A stretch of 8,626 bases of DNA from Spirochaetota bacterium. GTDB taxonomy: Bacteria > Spirochaetota > Spirochaetia > DSM-27196 > PWMO01. The notes below the pieces were generated by a model, which made no database searches, was not told the origin of the DNA, and was given only the letters and a program-made list of their open reading frames with translations. Shown here one piece after another: positions 6,168-8,626 of this stretch. Where the stretch lies: positions 1 to 8,626 of the forward strand of contig JAAAOH010000249.1 of the NCBI GenBank assembly GCA_009908925.1, in the 5' to 3' direction. Numbering within the stretch: the stretch's first letter is position 1; each line of letters begins with the position of its first letter. Position numbers and translations under genes: made by a program.

Positions 6168-7226
6168 ATGGCCGGTGATCTCAACGTATTCCTTGCACTC
6201 GCAGCAGGCGTACTGTCTTTTCTCTCACCCTGTGTCCTGCCCCTGATCCCATCATACATCTCTTTCATCGGGGGCGTGTCACTCCAGGACCTGCAGGGCG
6301 AGGAGCCACGGCGCGGCCCGGTGGTGGTTCGCACGCTCTTCTTCGTATTCGGGTTCTCGACAATTTTCATCGTGCTCGGGATCGTGTTCAGCGGATCCGG
6401 ATTCCTGCTCGGCGGGGCGACAACTCTCATCAACTACGCGGCGGGAGCCGTGGTGATCCTGCTCGGTCTCAATGTGATCTTCGACTTCTGGAAGGTGTTG
6501 AACTTCGAGCGCCGAATGCACGTGACCTCCGCACCGCGGGGCTACGTCGGCTCTGCGCTGGTCGGCATGGCATTCGGGGCCGGCTGGACGCCCTGCATCG
6601 GGCCCATCCTCGCGGGAATCCTCTTCATGGCCGGCCAGACGGGACAGGTAGCCCGCGGCGCGCTGCTGCTCGGCGCGTTCTCCCTCGGTCTGGGAATCCC
6701 CTTCCTGCTTGCGAGCATATTCTTCCCCGCCTTTCTCAGGTGGCTGCAGCGGGTCAAGCGTCACCTCAACACGATCAGGGTGGCAAGCGGGGTATTTCTC
6801 ATGGGGATCGGCGTGCTCATCGCGATGGGCCGCCTGCAGACCCTCAACGGCACCCTCATCAGCGCCGGCACCTCCCTCGGACGCTGGGCCGAGGCCGAGC
6901 CCGGCTCCGCGCGCATCGTGCTCGGCCTCGCAGCCCTCGCGGTTGCCGTCATTCCACCTGCCTGGGGGTTCGTGCGCCGGCTGAGGCACGCCGCGAGCAC
7001 CCGGGGCGGAGCGGGCAGCGCGGTCGGGGTCGGGACCGGCGACGCGCTCGGCGCGGGGACTGCCGCCGGAGCCGGTTCAGCCGACGTTGCCGCGCCGCCG
7101 CGACTCCTGGGGCGCTCCGGGACCGTCTTTGCCGCGCTCTTCGTACTCATCGCGGCCCTGCAGCTCGCGGGCCTTCTCGACCTTGCCGAAGTGCTGGAGC
7201 AATGGCTGACGTTTCAGGGGATTTGA
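6168..7226 (+). CDS. ccdA: CcdA-type cytochrome c biogenesis/thiol transport membrane protein with C-terminal extension
   Basis: CcdA, the relative of the DsbD membrane domain, passes electrons from cytoplasmic thioredoxin across the inner membrane to periplasmic thioredoxin-like proteins. The family motifs are SFLSPCVLPLIPSY (17-30) with C22 and GAGWTPCIGPILAG (137-150) with C143, the redox pair. Six hydrophobic segments fit the core (about 8-36, 54-80, 86-108, 127-155, 164-188 and 203-222). Known CcdA proteins are about 220-245 residues. This one has 352, adding a hydrophobic segment (247-269), a Gly/Ala-rich linker (about 276-308) and a last membrane helix (about 318-338). The ATG is preceded by GGGAG at a usable distance. 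It is 16 bases after the tlpA-like gene, so the two are almost certainly co-transcribed. The extension may be an added anchor or an interaction module; I see no motif in it. Confidence 0.93.
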   Translation: MAGDLNVFLALAAGVLSFLSPCVLPLIPSYISFIGGVSLQDLQGEEPRRGPVVVRTLFFVFGFSTIFIVLGIVFSGSGFLLGGATTLINYAAGAVVILLGLNVIFDFWKVLNFERRMHVTSAPRGYVGSALVGMAFGAGWTPCIGPILAGILFMAGQTGQVARGALLLGAFSLGLGIPFLLASIFFPAFLRWLQRVKRHLNTIRVASGVFLMGIGVLIAMGRLQTLNGTLISAGTSLGRWAEAEPGSARIVLGLAALAVAVIPPAWGFVRRLRHAASTRGGAGSAVGVGTGDALGAGTAAGAGSADVAAPPRLLGRSGTVFAALFVLIAALQLAGLLDLAEVLEQWLTFQGI

Positions 7227-7291
7227 GGCAGTGCGACGGAAGAGGCGGCGACCCGCGAGCCGGGGAAGGTTACGCCGCAAAGGGCGGTGTC

Positions 7292-7306
7292 GCGGCCGCC
7301 GGCCGC
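7292..7306. terminator. GC-rich hairpin between convergent ccdA and accA, possible weak terminator
   Basis: GCGGCC (7292-7297) and GGCCGC (7301-7306) can pair as a six-bp all-GC stem around a three-base loop, in the 85-base gap where two genes converge. The position suits a shared transcription end, but no T-run follows on either strand, so it is not a classical intrinsic terminator. Termination may depend on Rho. The rest of the gap (7227-7311) shows nothing else I can support. Confidence 0.3.
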
Positions 7307-7311
7307 TCGAA

Positions 7312-8241
7312 TCACCCGCCGCGCACGTGGCCGTATGCTTCGATGCGCTTGGCGCGATCCTTGAGAAGCACGTCGCTGCGGCGGCGGCGAAGCCGCGCAT
7401 AGACTGCGAGCACCCGCTCTTTCATGCGCGAGGCGACGAGATCGGGGTCGTTGTGGGCGCCGCCCTCGGGCTCGGGGATCACCTCGTCGGCGATGCCGTA
7501 GGCCTTGAGGTCGTAGGCGGTCATCTTCATGAGTGACGCCGCCTGCTCTGCCTTTTTGGTGTCGCGCAGCAGGATGGAGGCGAAGCCCTCGGGCGAAATG
7601 ACCGAGTAGACGGTGTTCTCGAGCATGATCAGGTAGTCGCCGACGCCGATGCCGAGCGCACCACCGCTTCCCCCCTCACCGATGATCACCGCGATGACGG
7701 GGGTCTTGAGCACCGAGAACTCCTTCAGATTGCGGGCAATCGCCTCACCGATGCCGCGTTCCTCGGCCGAAATGCCGGGATAGGCGCCCGGCGTATCGAT
7801 GATCGAGAGGACGGGCCGGCCGAACTTCTCGGCCTGGCGGACGAGCCGCAGTGCCTTGCGGTAGCCCTCGGGATGCGCCATTCCATAGTTACGATGGAGA
7901 TTCTCCTTCATATTGCGGCCCTTCTGATGGCCGATGAAGGTGAAGTGCGTCCCGCCTATTTCGGCGATGCCGCCGACCATCGCCGGATCGTCGGCGAAGG
8001 ATCGATCCCCGTGGAGCTCGATGTAGCGGTCGCTCATCATGTCGATGTATTCGATGGTGGTGGGACGATCCTGATGGCGGGCCAGCTGCACCCGGTCCCA
8101 GGCCCGCATGCCGCCGGCAGCAAGCGACTCGCCCTGCAGCTTCGAAGCAAGCCGCGAGAGGTCCTCGCTTATATCGGGCCGCTCTTCGTCGGCCAGGGCT
8201 TTCAGCTCGTCTATCTTTCGGCGGATCTCGTCGGCTTTCAT
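7312..8241 (-). CDS. accA: Acetyl-CoA carboxylase carboxyltransferase subunit alpha
   Basis: AccA pairs with AccD as an alpha2-beta2 carboxyltransferase that moves the carboxyl group from carboxybiotin (on AccB) to acetyl-CoA, making malonyl-CoA for fatty acid synthesis in the cytoplasm. At 309 residues it is close to the usual length (about 315-320). Family signatures are RAWDRVQLARHQDRP (46-60), IELHGDRSFADD (74-85), the G-rich stretch IGHQKGRN (103-110), NYGMAHPEGYRKALRL (118-133), IIDTPGAYPG (147-156), EERGIGEAIARNL (160-172) and the oxyanion-type IIGEGGSGGALGIG (186-199), then VYSVISPEG (211-219). The start ATG shares one base with the accD stop (TAATG), and GAGG lies about 11 bases upstream inside accD, so translation is probably coupled for equal subunit output. 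The C-terminus is basic. Identification is certain. Confidence 0.98.
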   Translation of the reverse strand: MKADEIRRKIDELKALADEERPDISEDLSRLASKLQGESLAAGGMRAWDRVQLARHQDRPTTIEYIDMMSDRYIELHGDRSFADDPAMVGGIAEIGGTHFTFIGHQKGRNMKENLHRNYGMAHPEGYRKALRLVRQAEKFGRPVLSIIDTPGAYPGISAEERGIGEAIARNLKEFSVLKTPVIAVIIGEGGSGGALGIGVGDYLIMLENTVYSVISPEGFASILLRDTKKAEQAASLMKMTAYDLKAYGIADEVIPEPEGGAHNDPDLVASRMKERVLAVYARLRRRRSDVLLKDRAKRIEAYGHVRGG

Positions 8242-8626
8242 TACCGCTTGTACCTCGAACTGTCGATGAGAAACACCAGCGTGCTCTTGAGCTCATTCCG
8301 GGGCACGACCGCGTCGACGAAGCCCTTCTCCTGCTGGAACTCGGAACGCTGGAACCCGTCGGGAAGCTTCTGCTTGATCGTGCCCTCGATGACGCGCGGG
8401 CCGGCGAAGCCGATGAGGGCTCCCGGCTCGGCCAGCGTGATGTCGCCGAGCATGGCGAAGGAGGCGGTTACACCGCCGGTGGTGGGGTCGGTCAGCACCA
8501 CGATCAGGGGCTGACGAGCCTCGTCGAGGAGGGTCGCCGCCTGCGAGGTCTTCGCCATCTGCATCAGGCTGAAGATGCCCTCGTGCATGCGCGCGCCACC
8601 GGAGGCCGCAAAGAGCACCATGGGAA
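8241..8626 (-). CDS. accD: Acetyl-CoA carboxylase carboxyltransferase subunit beta, C-terminal part only
   Basis: Only the last 127 or so codons of accD lie in the window; the N-terminal zinc-finger half is beyond the right edge. The visible part has the crotonase-like core of the family: MVLFAASGGARMHEG, then SLMQMAKTS, PLIVVLTDPTTGGVTASFA (the Gly-rich CoA/biotin site), LGDITLAEPGALIGFAGPRVIE and the end segment KLPDGFQRSEF followed by GFVDAVV. All match conserved AccD positions. The frame is open to the window edge, so the true start is not seen. accD is upstream of accA in the same transcript, the arrangement found in many bacteria, with the stop and the accA start sharing one base. Confidence 0.97.
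   Translation of the reverse strand, partial: PMVLFAASGGARMHEGIFSLMQMAKTSQAATLLDEARQPLIVVLTDPTTGGVTASFAMLGDITLAEPGALIGFAGPRVIEGTIKQKLPDGFQRSEFQQEKGFVDAVVPRNELKSTLVFLIDSSRYKR

Noticed and set aside
5792..6433. Minus-strand open frame (213 codons) across the tlpA-ccdA junction
   Set aside because: It spans two genes with clear active-site motifs on the other strand and has no start signal of its own.
6279..6989. Minus-strand open frame (236 codons) opposite ccdA
   Set aside because: The product is a Glu/His/Pro/Gly-rich string typical of the reverse strand of a membrane-protein gene. CcdA motifs are on the plus strand.

Overview
The window is a gene-dense, GC-rich stretch of bacterial chromosome that carries ordinary cellular genes and no visible mobile element, CRISPR array, rRNA or tRNA. 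The organism looks like a Gram-negative-type bacterium. A high-GC free-living spirochaete is my best guess, from the membrane-anchored PilZ protein with a long N-terminal region, the secreted HEAT-repeat protein and the general gene mix. This is inference and needs a database comparison.

Layout. (1) From 1 to 3458, three minus-strand genes read right to left and probably form one operon: a secreted HEAT-repeat protein, a short ComEC-type DNA-uptake channel protein, and rsmA (16S rRNA dimethyltransferase, cut by the window edge). comEC and rsmA overlap by four bases (GTGA), and the HEAT gene and comEC are 15 bases apart. A sigma70-like promoter lies in the 62-base gap before the HEAT gene. (2) From 3521 to 4555, a minus-strand gene encodes a membrane-anchored PilZ (cyclic-di-GMP receptor) protein. 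(3) On the plus strand from about 4679 to 7226 are a CPBP intramembrane protease-family protein, a TlpA/ResA-like periplasmic thioredoxin and a CcdA-type membrane thiol transporter. The last two are 16 bases apart and make a thiol-reducing pair. (4) On the minus strand from 7312 to the right edge, accA and the 3' end of accD, the carboxyltransferase subunits of acetyl-CoA carboxylase, are joined by a one-base TAATG overlap. accA and ccdA converge across an 85-base gap.

How the parts work together. CcdA should carry electrons from cytoplasmic thioredoxin across the membrane to the CxxC site of the TlpA-like protein, which then reduces periplasmic disulfides. AccA and AccD together transfer carboxyl groups from carboxybiotin to acetyl-CoA. 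PilZ links c-di-GMP to an unknown envelope or motility output. The HEAT protein, ComEC and RsmA share an operon without an obvious common pathway.

The most notable non-coding signal is a perfect 11-bp inverted repeat with an 8-base spacer, in an AT-rich island between the divergent pilZ and CPBP genes. It covers the -10 elements of predicted promoters on both strands. I did not find a clear new multi-gene system. The window is mostly housekeeping, with a few unusual protein architectures.
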